Origin: Lingula anatina
Lineage: Eukaryota; Brachiopoda; Lingulata; Lingulida; Lingulidae
Length of the DNA: 64,000 nt
Reading direction: 5' to 3'
NCBI RefSeq assembly: GCF_001039355.2
Contig: NW_019775525.1
Coordinates: forward strand, 249,502-313,501
Of the stretch, positions 26,001 to 36,539 are shown piece after piece. The translations under genes and the position numbers were made by a program. The notes beneath the pieces are model-generated. The model made no database searches. It was not told the DNA's origin and was given only the letters and a program-made list of their open reading frames with translations. The stretch's first letter is position 1. Each line of letters starts with the position of its first letter.

Positions 26001-28227
26001 CAGTAAGACTGATTAATAAGTACTAGACAGTATGTGAGGACAATTTCATTTACATTTTCTCAGTTTTGGGTAAACAAGGTTTTCAGAGATCTAGATTCTT
26101 TACCTCTTGTTGATGGTTTCATCAAATAAAAACCAATTACTAATGAGTATTACATGTTTTCTGATCATTTTGTTTTTTCATTTAGTCTTCAAATAAGTTC
26201 AGTAAAGAAGGCATTGTAATGGTTTTATTGAAAAAGACAAATAAAAGTCTTAACTAAATAAATATATTAACAAAGTTTAACTGCAAAACCTTATCATATT
26301 ATTCCCAAAAATATTGATACAGATATTTCAAATATATTTGTCATGTTTAAAAATGGCCCATAAATGTCAAGCAATGGCCCATTGATATGCAAAATGGCCC
26401 ATTAAGGGTGACCCAGGAGGGGCCATTGTCCCATGGGTGGTTTGAACCTTCCCAATCACTGAGCTGTTTCAAGTGACAACTTATGAAATGACTACTGTAC
26501 ATTGAAATTTCTAACCTTTTGTAAAGCAGGGTTTACAGAAGTATAGTGCCATGAGTACAACTTTTTTCAAAGTAATTATTAAAGAGGAAAGTCCAACATT
26601 TAGATGAAATGTTGCACATCCTAAGCAGACACCTGACAATCCTACATTTAAAGCTGAACACACAGCACTTGTACACTTCTCTCAACTTTGTCTGTACAAT
26701 ACTTACCTATTCCTTCTCCTATGCCCAATACAACTCTAGACAGAAAAAGGGCATAAAAAGAGTGAGCAAAAAGTGGTGTGAGAAGTGTTGACAGGGACCA
26801 CATGAACACAGCTAGTGCAAGCATGTATTTGCCACCATATTTCTTAGCTGCACTACCTCCTATCACCTATTACAAAAAAAATACTTATAAATAACATAAA
26901 CAACATTTACATGCAACAAAAGTAATCAAAAATTCTTACAATATATGTAAACTGGACTCTAGACTATCTTGTGTATTGTACAAATATTAAATAAAATAAT
27001 ACTTAACAAATGCACATAGTGTTAATAATAATAATAATAATAATAATTTATTAAGCCAATAAAATACAAATGTATAAAATCGGGAATATTTTGCCCTGTA
27101 GTAGCGCCATTGAAATATAAAAAATGAAAATTAAAATTACATGTTAGAGTTAAAAATAGTTACTGCCGAAGGATAAAAACTATTTAAAAATCGCTTACTA
27201 CCCTTAAAAGCTAAGAGTCTCGAATTGCTAGGTAAAAATTTAAAAAGGGTATGGGCTGGATGGGAACTGTCTGTCATTATTGATAATGTTTTCTTTTTAG
27301 TCCTGTCTAGATATATAGTATGGACGGGAGTTAGATCTGTTCCAATTACAATCCCTGCAGTTTCGACGATCTTTTCGAACTTGTTCATATATAAAAAGTA
27401 AGGTTAAGTCACAGTCAAACTTAAATGTATCTGTGAATGAAAATTGATGAATTATAAAAAAAAAGAAAAGAAAATCCATACCTGACTACTCATGTAACCT
27501 ATTGCAAAGGAGCTTAGAACCCATCCCTGACCATGGAGATCCCACTTGAATTCATCGGTCATTTGTATGATGGCAATAGGCATAATGACCCTGTCTGCTG
27601 CATTGATAAAGTTTGCTGCAGAGCACAGTGCTACTGTGCTGGATGTTTTCCAAAACATTTTGTGGTTTATCTGATAGTATAATAGGAGCTTTCCACTAAT
27701 ATTCAAATTGGTCAGATGCAATTTTACAGGAATTCTTCTCTCCTTCTTTGTACAAGCTGGTGGAAATTATTTACACAGGCTGAGAGTTAGAGTTCACCTC
27801 TGTGCCATGTTTTTACTTTTGCAGAAGACTGGTTTAAATAATCGTATTCAGATTTGGTAAAGCAACTGGATTATGTTGACTCAAACCTAGAAATAAGAAA
27901 AACAGGAAAAATAAAAAATATATATGCAAAAATGTTCCCAAAAACATGCAAAATGTGTTTCCAGCATGACCAAAATCACATGCACTTAATGCATAGTTAC
28001 AGTCATTAAAATAATTGCACTTTTTTTTTAGGGGGGGGGGTTAGAAGCCTAAGACAGGCAAAGCAACTACCAGTAGGCAGGCTACCAACTTATACAACAT
28101 AATGTAATCTTGTTGTAGCACTTAACTGTAACCCCACTATGTCAGATAATGGCAGATAGTGGACTTGAAGCTATAGTTTATGGATCTAATAGTTTTTATA
28201 GCTATATTTGTTGAATTCTGTCACCCC

Positions 28228-28288
<61 letters not shown>

Positions 28289-29076
28289 ATTTTTGTGGGG
28301 AAAAGCGGAACTTTTTGTCATTACATTTTTCCAAGTCCAACGGGAGAGTCTAACGTTTATTTTAGTCAGCGTTTAGATGAGTACCAAAGGCAGTACAATT
28401 GATCTGTTTGCATATACTGGTACTGTAATGCAAGCCTTCAACAATTCAACAGCAGAGCCCTTCCCCCAAAGCATTTTTTCTCAGCCTTTACTCCACAACC
28501 CTACAATTGTCGCCGACTCCTCTTTTAGTCATCAGAGATGATAAGGCCAAGATATTTTTATAAGACACTGCATTTTGAACTTGTTCTCAAATTTCAATTT
28601 CAAAGCAGACGGGCAGGTTATCCTTGACACCTAAAAGTATACTTTTAGACAAAATTTCATGCCCAGTTTAAAGGTGTAGCAGATCTGCAGGCTAAGAATC
28701 TGATTGTGTGATTAAGTGACATCGTTTCGCATTGTCAAAAATGTTTATTTTTGTACTGTATTCGTATTCAGACATTAATCGTTTGATATGCATGCACAAC
28801 GAAAAAGCTGTCTAATGATTTCGGCTTTAAAATGCTGCGTAGCATGTATTGCTTACGTGTAAGGCCGACGACTGAAGCAAACTTAGCAAAATAATGAAGC
28901 TGACAGACTCTTTTTACAATACCTAATTATCAGAGAATGAGGTTAGTGATCTAAGCACGGTATTGTGTTCAATGTACTATGTCTATTCAAATGCCCTTTC
29001 TTTCACCATTATGAGAATGAGGTATTTAGAAATATTGCCGTACCTTATCTCTCCGACGTGGCATGGACAGCGCCAT
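17661..29076 (-). CDS. SLC17/PHT4-like anion transporter, nine exons
   Basis: Major facilitator of the SLC17 anion-transporter family, closer by eye to plant PHT4 phosphate/anion transporters than to sialin. Exons (minus strand order): 29076-29044, 27670-27482, 26866-26707, 25044-24932, 24684-24550 (second copy 24246-24112), 23799-23595, 20685-20541, 20187-20073, 17816-17661 (stop TGA). All introns are GT-AG and phases agree across every junction, giving about 416 residues, a normal family size. Family features: ADRVIMPIAI at the end of helix 1, GYMSSQVIGG, the RVVLGIGEG motif in helix 4, DERSRAFGYL, FYLFGSLGFVW, and NYIIMQWLPTYM. The product should sit in a membrane and move an organic or inorganic anion; the substrate cannot be read. 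The first exon (MALSMPRRRDK, then GTACGG donor) is less certain; otherwise translation may begin at ATG 27658. The duplicated exon 5 is probably an assembly error. Confidence 0.88.
18896..19908. mobile_element. Older inverted-repeat element hosting a MITE
   Basis: The left arm around 18905-18936 (TTGGACATA, AATGAAGGGACT, GAAATGCG) reappears inverted around 19866-19900. The younger MITE 19258-19834 is inserted inside. Ends and target duplication are not clear. It lies in the transporter intron between exons 20073-20187 and 17661-17816. Confidence 0.45.
19258..19834. mobile_element. Non-autonomous DNA transposon with 77-bp TIRs
   Basis: Terminal inverted repeats 19258-19334 and 19758-19834 differ at one visible base; outer ends read CACCCTGAGC. 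An 8-bp duplication GCGTTAAG flanks the element (19250-19257 and 19835-19842). Within each TIR the word TGTCAAGTTATCTCTGA-like occurs at both ends in opposite orientation, so each arm is itself palindromic. The interior (423 bp) has no coding frame. An 8-bp duplication fits hAT or P superfamilies. Confidence 0.88.
21036..21090. repeat. (GTAAT)n-like pentanucleotide repeat
   Basis: Repeated GTAAT/ATGTA units with some changes, in a transporter intron. Confidence 0.8.
22310..23225. repeat. Degenerate tandem repeat, unit about 110-135 bp
   Basis: At least four units follow one another (near 22330, 22440, 22566, 22680), with a further diverged one after 23062. Each contains AATTTGCAAA, GCAGTTCATGG, AAAAGTAGGTCAAAGG and AATTCAAGGTCACAG, then CCAGTTTTGGAGAT. 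Units differ a lot, so the array is old. It lies in the transporter intron between exons 23595 and 20685, and is broken by a TA/T microsatellite. Confidence 0.75.
22939..23041. repeat. A/(TA)n/T low-complexity tract
   Basis: Poly-A, then about 60 bases of TA, then about 28 T. Confidence 0.95.
24071..24928. repeat. 420-bp direct duplication around a single N
   Basis: Copies 24071-24490 and 24509-24928 match with one visible mismatch (near 24433/24871). The first copy ends directly before the N at 24491, followed by 17 unrelated bases and then the second copy. Only the second copy continues into the next native exon. Confidence 0.9.
24112..24246 (-). CDS. Duplicate copy of transporter exon 5
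   Basis: This 135-bp exon (45 codons, CPHLPWRYMF ... EEFVDPPK) is the same as the one at 24550-24684. Including both would repeat a membrane helix and give a 461-residue protein that fits no SLC17 topology. It lies in a 420-bp direct repeat (24071-24490 and 24509-24928) with one visible mismatch, the first copy ending at an N. Confidence 0.85.
25170..26461 (+). mobile_element. hAT-like DNA transposon, 1.29 kb, probably non-autonomous
   Basis: Perfect 15-bp terminal inverted repeats CAGTGATTGGGAAGG at 25170-25184 and 26447-26461. Subterminal words recur near both ends: TGGCCCAT several times in 26350-26425, and GCGCCAT twice after the left TIR. The flanking 8-mers match at only 5 of 8 positions, so a target duplication is not clean. 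The inside carries an open frame (25473-25856) that resembles the N-terminal region of a transposase-derived protein but has no DDE catalytic core. It is in the intron between transporter exons 3 and 4. hAT is the best guess from TIR and layout. Confidence 0.65.
25473..25856 (+). CDS. Open frame inside the hAT-like element
   Basis: 127 codons. The first half includes a basic stretch (EVKRKMLPKKIFK) followed by QPTLVSLF, a pattern seen near the start of hAT/ZBED-type transposases; the second half is Ser/Thr-rich. No BED zinc finger and no catalytic domain. It probably is what remains of a transposase after internal deletion. Confidence 0.4.
   Translation: MANQFIGHVYPIRSNFAFRSESTWDFFKQHFDEVKRKMLPKKIFKISPDQPTLVSLFTSTASSKGPSNVQEEVSKEMGEENVPTSESSAPCTTTSSSDTDSSVTASASTSHSQVARGFQPRWFQLWP
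28231..28285. repeat. (CA)n microsatellite
   Basis: About 27 AC units, in intron 1 of the transporter. Confidence 0.95.
29044..29076 (-). CDS. Probable first coding exon of the SLC17-like gene
   Basis: An ATG in a CAATATGGCG context opens an 11-codon exon ending AAG before a GTACGG donor. Phase 0 joins it to a CAG acceptor at 27671-27673, four codons before an internal ATG. It is supported only by splice logic and the CpG-containing 'ATGGCG' start, so it could be wrong. Confidence 0.5.
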
Positions 29077-29395
29077 ATTGAAATCTGTATGTAGTCGCTT
29101 ACATCATAAACATGTGTTAATCCAAACATGGTAATATAATTAAATATTAAGATGTAGCATAAACACACGTACTAAATAAGAATTGAATCGACCGAATGCT
29201 TATTATACAATATTACTCTCCTTTAGAAGGTATTTCTCCTGTATCTCAAAATTCACATTTCCCTAGTCTCGTTCTAAAATTTGAATATATACCTTTGTTA
29301 CATTAATTTGGCAGTGATAACGAGACTCCAACGTTGAAGAGAGAAAGAAAAAGAAAGGCGTAATAATAGGCCCCTTCGCGTTATACCCCCTTTAC

Positions 29396-29604
29396 ACTGG
29401 ACGGCGTCCTTTCTGCGTCCTCTCTGCGACCATGAAATTTGGCATCGCTGTGGTCTTAATAAGGAGGCACGAGCATTAATTTTGTATCAGAATGAATGCT
29501 CAATGATCGGCCAGTTGTCGGCACGTAAAATATTATAATTTTTAAACTCTCAAATGGTTCCGGACTGCTGGACGCAGAAAGGACGCCGTCCAGTGTAAAG
29601 GGGG
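29396..29604. mobile_element. MITE with perfect 35-bp TIRs
   Basis: Arms 29396-29430 and 29570-29604 are exact inverted copies beginning CCCCCTTTACACTGGACG. The 209-bp element has no coding frame. It lies about 320 bp upstream of the likely transporter start. No clear target duplication. Confidence 0.85.
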
Positions 29605-29904
29605 CTTTACCGATTTCTCTTCGGATTCCAAATAAAAACACTTGCAAGAGACTCTTTCCACCAGTAGCCTACATATGTATGACAATAGTGCAACAGTGGT
29701 GGATTTAAGGGGGTGCCAGAGGGGCCCTGACCCGCCACCTCCCTATAATTTCTGAAAAAAAAACTTGAAATTAGAATTTTAACAGCTGAACCATAGTTCT
29801 ACACCGCACCAAATGACACCGTTCACCTTCTAAGATACCGAAAATTTCCGCGGCCCTTCAGCGGCCCCGAACCCCACGCCAAGGAGCGGTTATCTACCTC
29901 TAGG

Positions 29905-30366
29905 GCCTACCTATCTATCTATAACAGGGTACCGAGAACTGTCAACTTTATTAACTTCACTCCATCACATTTACAGCGACTTATTCATCCTAGTGTTAGC
30001 TGACCTTGCAAGGAAGTTTATTGGAATGTATTTCTGAATAACAAGTTAAGAAAATTCACTAAAGACACAAAACAACTGTCACTTTTACTTTAAAACACAT
30101 TTTTTATTATTTTGATAAAGTTAGTTACAGTATTGATAAACAAAGTATCACGTTTTCAATAATTAATATTTTAAATTACAATCCATGTCTGCAAGGTTGT
30201 GTCAATGACCAAAATACAACGTTGAATCAACGTACGCGTCATATTATGGCAGTGTTTTGACGTGGCTGGATCAACGTTGATTTTACGTTGAATTTAGGTA
30301 GATTAACGGCAATTCAACGTATCAACCTGTTTTCAACATTGATCCTACGTCACTATGCCTGCTGGG
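29905..30366 (-). mobile_element. CAACGTTG-rich element, shorter copy
   Basis: Its right end is CCTGCTGGGT, and the body contains CAACGTTGA/ACGTTGAAT words. Read on the minus strand, it matches 54755-55160 over about 400 bp with scattered changes, so the two are members of one family. Confidence 0.75.
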
Positions 30367-31138
30367 TAGGTCGATCCGTTGGTCTGATGTTCCAAGAAAT
30401 ACCAAATATAATTTAAGTAGACAAGAAAATTAAGGCTCATGTATCAAAATTGTTTTAAATCAATCTACATTGGAAATAAAAAGCAATTTGCGATAGAATA
30501 TTTGGAACCTCTCTCCCCTCCCTCCCCTCCCTCCCTCCCAACCACTCCACACACTCAGGCGCGTCCATTTAACCAAACACTTTTCAGTGTTTTTGCAGCT
30601 TTTTGTGTTTTGTTATTGTTCCATAAACCATCAAATCTAGGAATTCAATGCATTTTCTCGGCAACGGAGCTCGCCTTGCCTGCGTGATAGTAAACTATGC
30701 GTCTCCCCCACGCACTTGTCAATCGAATAGTAGGCTATCAAAGATACCTGCCAAGTCAAGCCAATAACAATCCATGCCTGTCTGTGGATATACAGTCACC
30801 AAAATGAAAGAATATTTATATTGGCGGTATTATTTTTTTACACAATGTTAAATAAAAAGGTCTAGCTGTGATCGTCTCCTTGTTTCTATACCGTCTTATC
30901 ATCCCACAATGTCATTCACAGTTGCAAGAGAACATACGCGTGCTAGTACATGTAGACCCTACCTCATACTCTACATGCATTCAAAAGAATAACAGAACTT
31001 AATATCAATATTATCAAAATAGTGGGAGCCAAACCACAGCTGCAGCTATGCCCGTTGGCCATTACGGTAGCGTGCCATGTCTTGACTAGTAGGTGACTAC
31101 ACGTGTGTAGTGTGCATTGGATAATCACTTTTAGCATA

Positions 31139-31398
31139 ACAGGCCTTATAAACGGATTAGACGTTTACTAACACTACTCGCAGATCTTTTAGCACCAACA
31201 CCCATATTAACCACCAAACCCTCAAATTAACCAGCACTACCACCGCGGATGAATTTTAGTGCTAGGTATCGCTCTGTTGGTGCTAAATTATTGTACGGTG
31301 TGTTGATTAATTCGTGGGTTTGGTGATTAATGTGGGCGTTAGTACTAAAAGATCTCCGGGTAGTGTTAGTAAACGCCTAATCCGTTTATAATGCCTGT
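31139..31398. mobile_element. Fold-back MITE, 260 bp
   Basis: The left arm ACAGGCCTTATAAACGGATT and its continuation for about 90 bp are mirrored at the right end, with about 10-15% differences. A possible 3-bp ATA duplication flanks it. No coding frame. Confidence 0.75.
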
Positions 31399-32291
31399 AT
31401 AAACCTGTTTAGATTCACGAAGTTAAAAGGCATAGGGCCTTGTACAATGTATGTGAGGCCTTTATATACGAGCCAACAAAAATTAATTTTCCTGGAAATC
31501 CCAACAATCTACCTTAATCACTATCCTACATTGTTTCCAAAACTGTTGATAAAATGGTGATTTATGAACTTGCTTTCGAGATGTAAATTTTCATTTTTAC
31601 TGTTACGAGTGAAATTTACAAGTTCCACCATCATAGGCAACAATTTTTTAAAAAACAATACCCTACTTATAAAATCAAAATCACATATACTAGTAAATGT
31701 CGAGAAATCGTTTCGGTGAACCTGTACATAATAATCTTGAAGAACGTCAACGTCAACTTGCAGTTGAGTGATACATGTACATGTATACTGGTATTATCAA
31801 AAATTTGTTATAATCCTAAAAGAGATATAAGTGTGATAATTAATATCACAACTCTACTCAACACACTGTGAGTTGCAGAGAGTGTTTTGCGCAACTGACA
31901 GATGAAGAGGATATCTGCCCTTGGCACTAAATCTGTGTGGCGTGCTAAAAATAAGCTTGATGGCAGGTGGACGGTGCCTACGCCGCATGTTTCTTAGTCC
32001 GATTTTCACGTTATTATTTTAACATATCGTTCTGTTAGTTAATGATCTTTCTTATATGGTGACTGCGGGGTTAGTTTGGCTCATAGTTAAGGAAATGGAA
32101 TACAATGTGTTTAAAAGCATTAATTTTTGAAACAGAGTTCATGCTGTATATAAACTAATGTCAGTCATGATTTTATGTACAGAGGTGTGACAAAAGTATA
32201 TTGCACCATTTTGCTTGAAGGTACACAACAGCTGGGGTTGTTTGTTGTTTTTTTTTAAATTAGTAATTTATTGAAAACTTGTTATGTCAAG

Positions 32292-32294
<3 letters not shown>

Positions 32295-32371
<77 letters not shown>
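32295..32371. repeat. (TA)n microsatellite
   Basis: About 38 TA units. Confidence 0.95.
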
Positions 32372-32372
<1 letters not shown>

Positions 32373-32537
32373 CTAAAGGTTTACAGACCAATGCTTTGTC
32401 CTTACATTACACGTTATTATGTCAGGATAGCCACGTGATCTCAATATGGCCACCGTCTTTCTGGACACAGACTTCTAAAGGTTCAGTTATTAACTGGGGG
32501 TTACGTTGGCCCAGACATTTTGGATTATATTTGGATT

Positions 32538-33459
32538 GGCCACGTAGTTGCAGGTTAAGGTTAGCGAAATAACTGTTCAAAGAAAGCTCCATGTTTCAAG
32601 AATTCACACCAGGTTTTACCAGAAGAAAAACATTTATCAGCTTGGTAAACAAACAAAGAGAAGTGACATGGGATGCTAAAAAAAAATCTTCATGGTTCAG
32701 TCGCTGCACGGTTCACATACCTAAGCCTTGACAGCATAAAAAGACCTGGGCCCGTATTCCAGAATCTCCCTTTAGTGTTAAGGGAGACTTAAAGTCGACC
32801 TTATACAACATTTGTATTCCAAGACCTTTCTTTATCTCACTTGAAAGGAATCACCTAACAATCATCCTTAGCAAAGGAATCGGTCATTTCTAGAATCTGC
32901 CTTTGCTTAAAGATTTCCTTTATTTTCGGCTGAGGATTCCTTAAAATGTAAGGTTGGTCTGGAGTTACTTTTAGTCTTCCTTAAGCAGCCGTCGTGTACA
33001 TTTCTGTTGTGAAAATCAGCTCCACGGAGGACNAAAACCTGGTGTGAATTCTTGAAACATGGAGCTTTCTTTGAACAGTTATTTCGCTAACCTTAACCTG
33101 CAACTACGTGGCCCATGCAAAGCTAAGTCGCTGCACGGTTCACATACCTAAGCCTTGACAGCATAAAAAGACCTGGGCCCGTATTCCAGAATCTCCCTTT
33201 AGTGTTAAGGGAGACTTAAAGTCGACCTTATACAACATTTGTATTCCAAGACCTTTCTTTATCTCACTTGAAAGGAATCACCTAACAATCATCCTTAGCA
33301 AAGGAATCGGTCATTTCTAGAATCTGCCTTTGCTTAAAAATTTCCTTTATTTTCGGCTGAGGATTCCTTAAAATGTAAGGTTGGTCTGGAGTTACTTTTA
33401 GTCTTCCTTAAGCAGCCGTCGTGTACATTTCTGTTGTGAAAATCAGCTCCACGGAGGAC
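32538..33459. repeat. Direct duplication plus inverted block around a single N
   Basis: 32699-33032 and 33126-33459 are direct copies (334 bp, one visible mismatch). The first ends just before the N at 33033. Right after the N, 33034-33113 is a perfect reverse complement of 32538-32617. This mix of direct and inverted copies around an N suggests a contig-joining error in a repeat, not genomic structure. Confidence 0.85.
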
Positions 33460-34436
33460 TATATAAGCCAACATGCCTACTTAAATTCAAAATCATTAAA
33501 TTCAACTAGATAAGCACTCCGAGAGCGAAATCTCCACCCAATTTTCATTCCATAATGATTTAGTTTTTTGGTTTTTGATTTTTGATTGATTATTGATCCA
33601 GATCCCCACCAAAAACGAATAATCTGTTCCTTGGCCCACTTGCGACAGTTTCTGAAAATTTCAAAAAAATTGGTCCATAATTTTTTGAGTTTTTTTTATT
33701 AATGATAATTGATTGATTATTGATCTTGATCACCACCAAAAACTAATCACTTCAAATATAACCCATTTCTGACCTACCCTGAAAATTTCATCAAAATCGG
33801 CACGTTACTTTTTGAGTTATGTTGATGACAAACAAACAAACAAACAGACAGACAGGCAGACAGACAGACAGACAGACAGTCAGACAGACAAACAAACAGG
33901 GATGAAAACATAACCTCCTTGGTGGAGGTAACAAAAAGACAGACAAACAAACAGGGGTTTGATCGAGGATAGGCTTTTCTCTGTTGACTAGTTGCATCAG
34001 TAGCTGCTTTTTCGATATCAGAAAAGGGTCTACGACTTTGGTTTTCTCATCCTCCAAACTATTCTTTTCTCTTCTTGCCATACTTGCTTTATTCACTAAA
34101 TTTGGCTTGGATCAAAAAATCCACATGCAGTGATAATGTCCATATGCGCTGTTGTATGACTGAAGTTGATCAGTTGACCCAGCATTACTGAGGCATTTTT
34201 AACGAGGAGGGTGTCACAAAGGCCTACTCTAACCAATGAGGAGCTCCTTTATGTCAGTGTCCCTTGCCTAAAGGCTGACTTTTGTCAAAGTAATTTTCTA
34301 TCAAAGGAGAGGCTAAAGTGTGATCTTAGAATACCATTTCGTTAGGCCTTCCTTTACCAAGGAACACCTCATCAAAGGAAGCCTTTATAAAAGTTGACCT
34401 TAGCCCTATTTTAAGGAACATCTTGGAATACGGGCC
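33175..34436. mobile_element. Possible DNA transposon with GGGCCCGTATTCCA ends
   Basis: GGGCCCGTATTCCA at 33175 is mirrored by TGGAATACGGGCCC ending about 34436. Subterminal CTTAAG/CCTTAA words and 'GTCGACCTTA' versus 'TTGACCTTAG' are shared inverted. The interior carries an unrelated-looking dispersed repeat (33540-33935). Borders are approximate. Confidence 0.5.
33540..33935. repeat. Dispersed-repeat tail with (ACAG)n/(ACAA)n
   Basis: Two related blocks 'GATCCAGATCCCCACCAAAA' and 'GATCTTGATCACCACCAAAA', each followed by CTGAAAATTTC and TTTTTGAGTT, lead into an ACAGACAG run (33832-33900) and then ACATAACCTCCTTGGTGGAG. This wording is common in invertebrate dispersed repeats. Confidence 0.6.
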
Positions 34437-34439
34437 CTG

Positions 34440-34651
34440 TTGTCTTTGGCACTGGTCTTCTTCGGGCGGCCACTTCATAGTGACTTATGGGCATCACCAG
34501 TGTCCTCCACCTTGCTGCAAACGTTTTATACAGTCTGTTTAGATCCACCATATCTGGCGGCTATCTGGGGGACATTTATAGGCCTACTATCCCCCCTCAG
34601 AGAAACAATTTCTTTTCTTTCTTCATTTGTGGGCTCCCGTACCTTCACCAT
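34440..34651 (-). pseudogene. Degenerate Tc1/mariner-type transposase N-terminus
   Basis: On the minus strand from ATG 34651 the frame reads a helix-turn-helix-like region: an EERKEIVSLRGD start, PQIAARYGGSKQTV, then a stop, and further on a second stop before SGRPKKTS, a linker motif typical of Tc1/mariner DNA-binding domains. Two stop codons within about 70 codons and no catalytic part mean it is dead. Confidence 0.55.
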
Positions 34652-35087
34652 GTTAGGAACTTGACAGCCAGAAGGGCGTTACACCTTCGAAAACACCCTT
34701 CACTGGGCACATGGATTAAAAGTCATCACTGGCTACGCGAGCAATAAACCGCGAATCACTTTTTACGAACAGGTCTCCCATGCCACATATCGCACCATTT
34801 ACACATGTGGTGCGAGCACGTGGAAAAGGGTGGATTCGCCTTGATCAGATTTCTGTCTATTATCCTTTGGACGTTGTCTCAAATTTTTCCTTGTTTATCA
34901 CAAACCTTATTAACGGAATACACTATATACTGCCGTAGTGAACCCACAGAGATGGAAAAAAATGTTTGAAAGGGGCATTGTAATTATCATGAGCTATTGA
35001 CATTTATTCACAACTTACAACATCACATCTACCCGTAATTAAACAAACAGACTATGTATGTACGCCAGTCTCCCCTACGTTTTTATT

Positions 35088-35089
<2 letters not shown>

Positions 35090-35134
<45 letters not shown>
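35090..35134. repeat. (CT)n microsatellite
   Basis: About 22 CT units. Confidence 0.95.
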
Positions 35135-35136
<2 letters not shown>

Positions 35137-35888
35137 GGCGTAAGCCTGTTTGTTTCAGTAAGAAGGCTCTTACTTTTGTGTGATAATTAGACCAAACAGT
35201 GAGTCAAGATACGTGAAGAAGAAAAACATATTGATCGTTTCTAAGTATAGTCAGATGTTACAAATGCATCAATCTGATAATTAAAAGTGATGAGCCGATT
35301 ATATATTAAAACAAATAGCAAAACAATCACTACCGAGATATTTTTTTCATTTGCAAATAAAAGATATACCCTGGCTTCCACAAATTGAATCCAGGCCCTT
35401 CCAGCCTCACACTAATTTTGATTTGCCATAGGAAATTAATAAATCGATGATAAGACGCAGTCAAATGATTCTAGTCCCTGAAAATAAAAAGGGGCGAAAG
35501 GGGCCTGTAAATCATGTGCTGAAGCTCTGATGTGCTGTCATTAATATACGGCTACCACATAAGAGTAGAAACCATCATCAACAACAATTAACTGTCGTTA
35601 TCTGTACATTTTTCAATATTATTCAGCTGAAGACGAAAAGTAGGGGTTTACAGATTTCAGCTTATGGAAGAAATGCGTGGTTCGGTGAAAAGGTTTATGT
35701 AGATTTTATTTTCGAAAACAGTGATGCTACAATGCTTTGTGTTGGTAATTATTATTATTATTATTATTTTAAAATCAACCTTGAACTCATACGTATGATG
35801 ATTCCATGAATAATCTTAATAGATTGTACACAGTTTAAAAAGACTCCATATAAGAACCACATACCTTGTTTCCCAGACAGATTAGCCA

Positions 35889-35944
35889 ATATTATATTAT
35901 ATTATATTATATTATATTATATTATATTATATTATATTATATTA
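35889..35944. repeat. (ATATT)n pentanucleotide repeat
   Basis: Eleven near-perfect ATATT units. Confidence 0.95.
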
Positions 35945-36347
35945 TGTATAATAACGTAACATTAACATTACACAACATAACAAAATATCAAAGGATGTAC
36001 TTTCCAAGTTTCTATTCAGTTGTTGTTACCGTCCAATCATTTCATTTTGTGTGAATGGTGTATGGTTGCGTGTGTACTATCAGAGACATGGATCAATGAT
36101 TTTCCGTGATTTGCTGGCCTATTCCCTGTCAGTCTCACGCACAGTCTCAGAAATACTTTTGTTTTGATATCAGCAACACGGTATGTTACTAGGAAATGCG
36201 TGGAGTAGCTTTAGCTTGCCGTGCGAAGACAAAGTAAAGACTCGTGATTAGAGATAATTGGTTTCCTTTTAGAACATGTTATCACAGAAGTCCAGCTGTA
36301 ATTTTTGCACAATATTTACAATTACGTCACTCAGCTGGCCTCTGGTA

Positions 36348-36407
36348 GGTTTCAATATGGCGGAAGATGTGCATGTTAGAATTTTAGAAGAGTCTGGGTC
36401 GAATGAG
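36348..36407 (+). CDS. Possible short first coding exon
   Basis: A CAATATGGCGGAAG start opens MAEDVHVRILEESGSNE, followed by a weak GTAACA donor; the frame otherwise stays open to 36533. The context resembles the transporter's first exon. No downstream exon was found, so this is only a candidate. Confidence 0.22.
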
Positions 36408-36539
36408 AGTAACATTTTCTCTCTTTTTTTTTTGTTCATTACCAACGGAAGGGATAAGCTTCTTGACGTTTATGTTACTTGTAACTACTCCTCCTTCCGC
36501 GCGAACGCCCACGTTTGTTTAAAGATTGTCTAGTAGACA

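Larger units (their letters stand above)
29077..36300. other. Repeat-rich region upstream of the transporter
   Basis: No host gene recognised. It contains MITEs at 29396-29604 and 31139-31398, a CAACGTTG element, a direct duplication at an N near 33.0 kb, a dispersed-repeat tail at 33540-33935 and a transposase remnant at 34440-34651. Confidence 0.55.
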
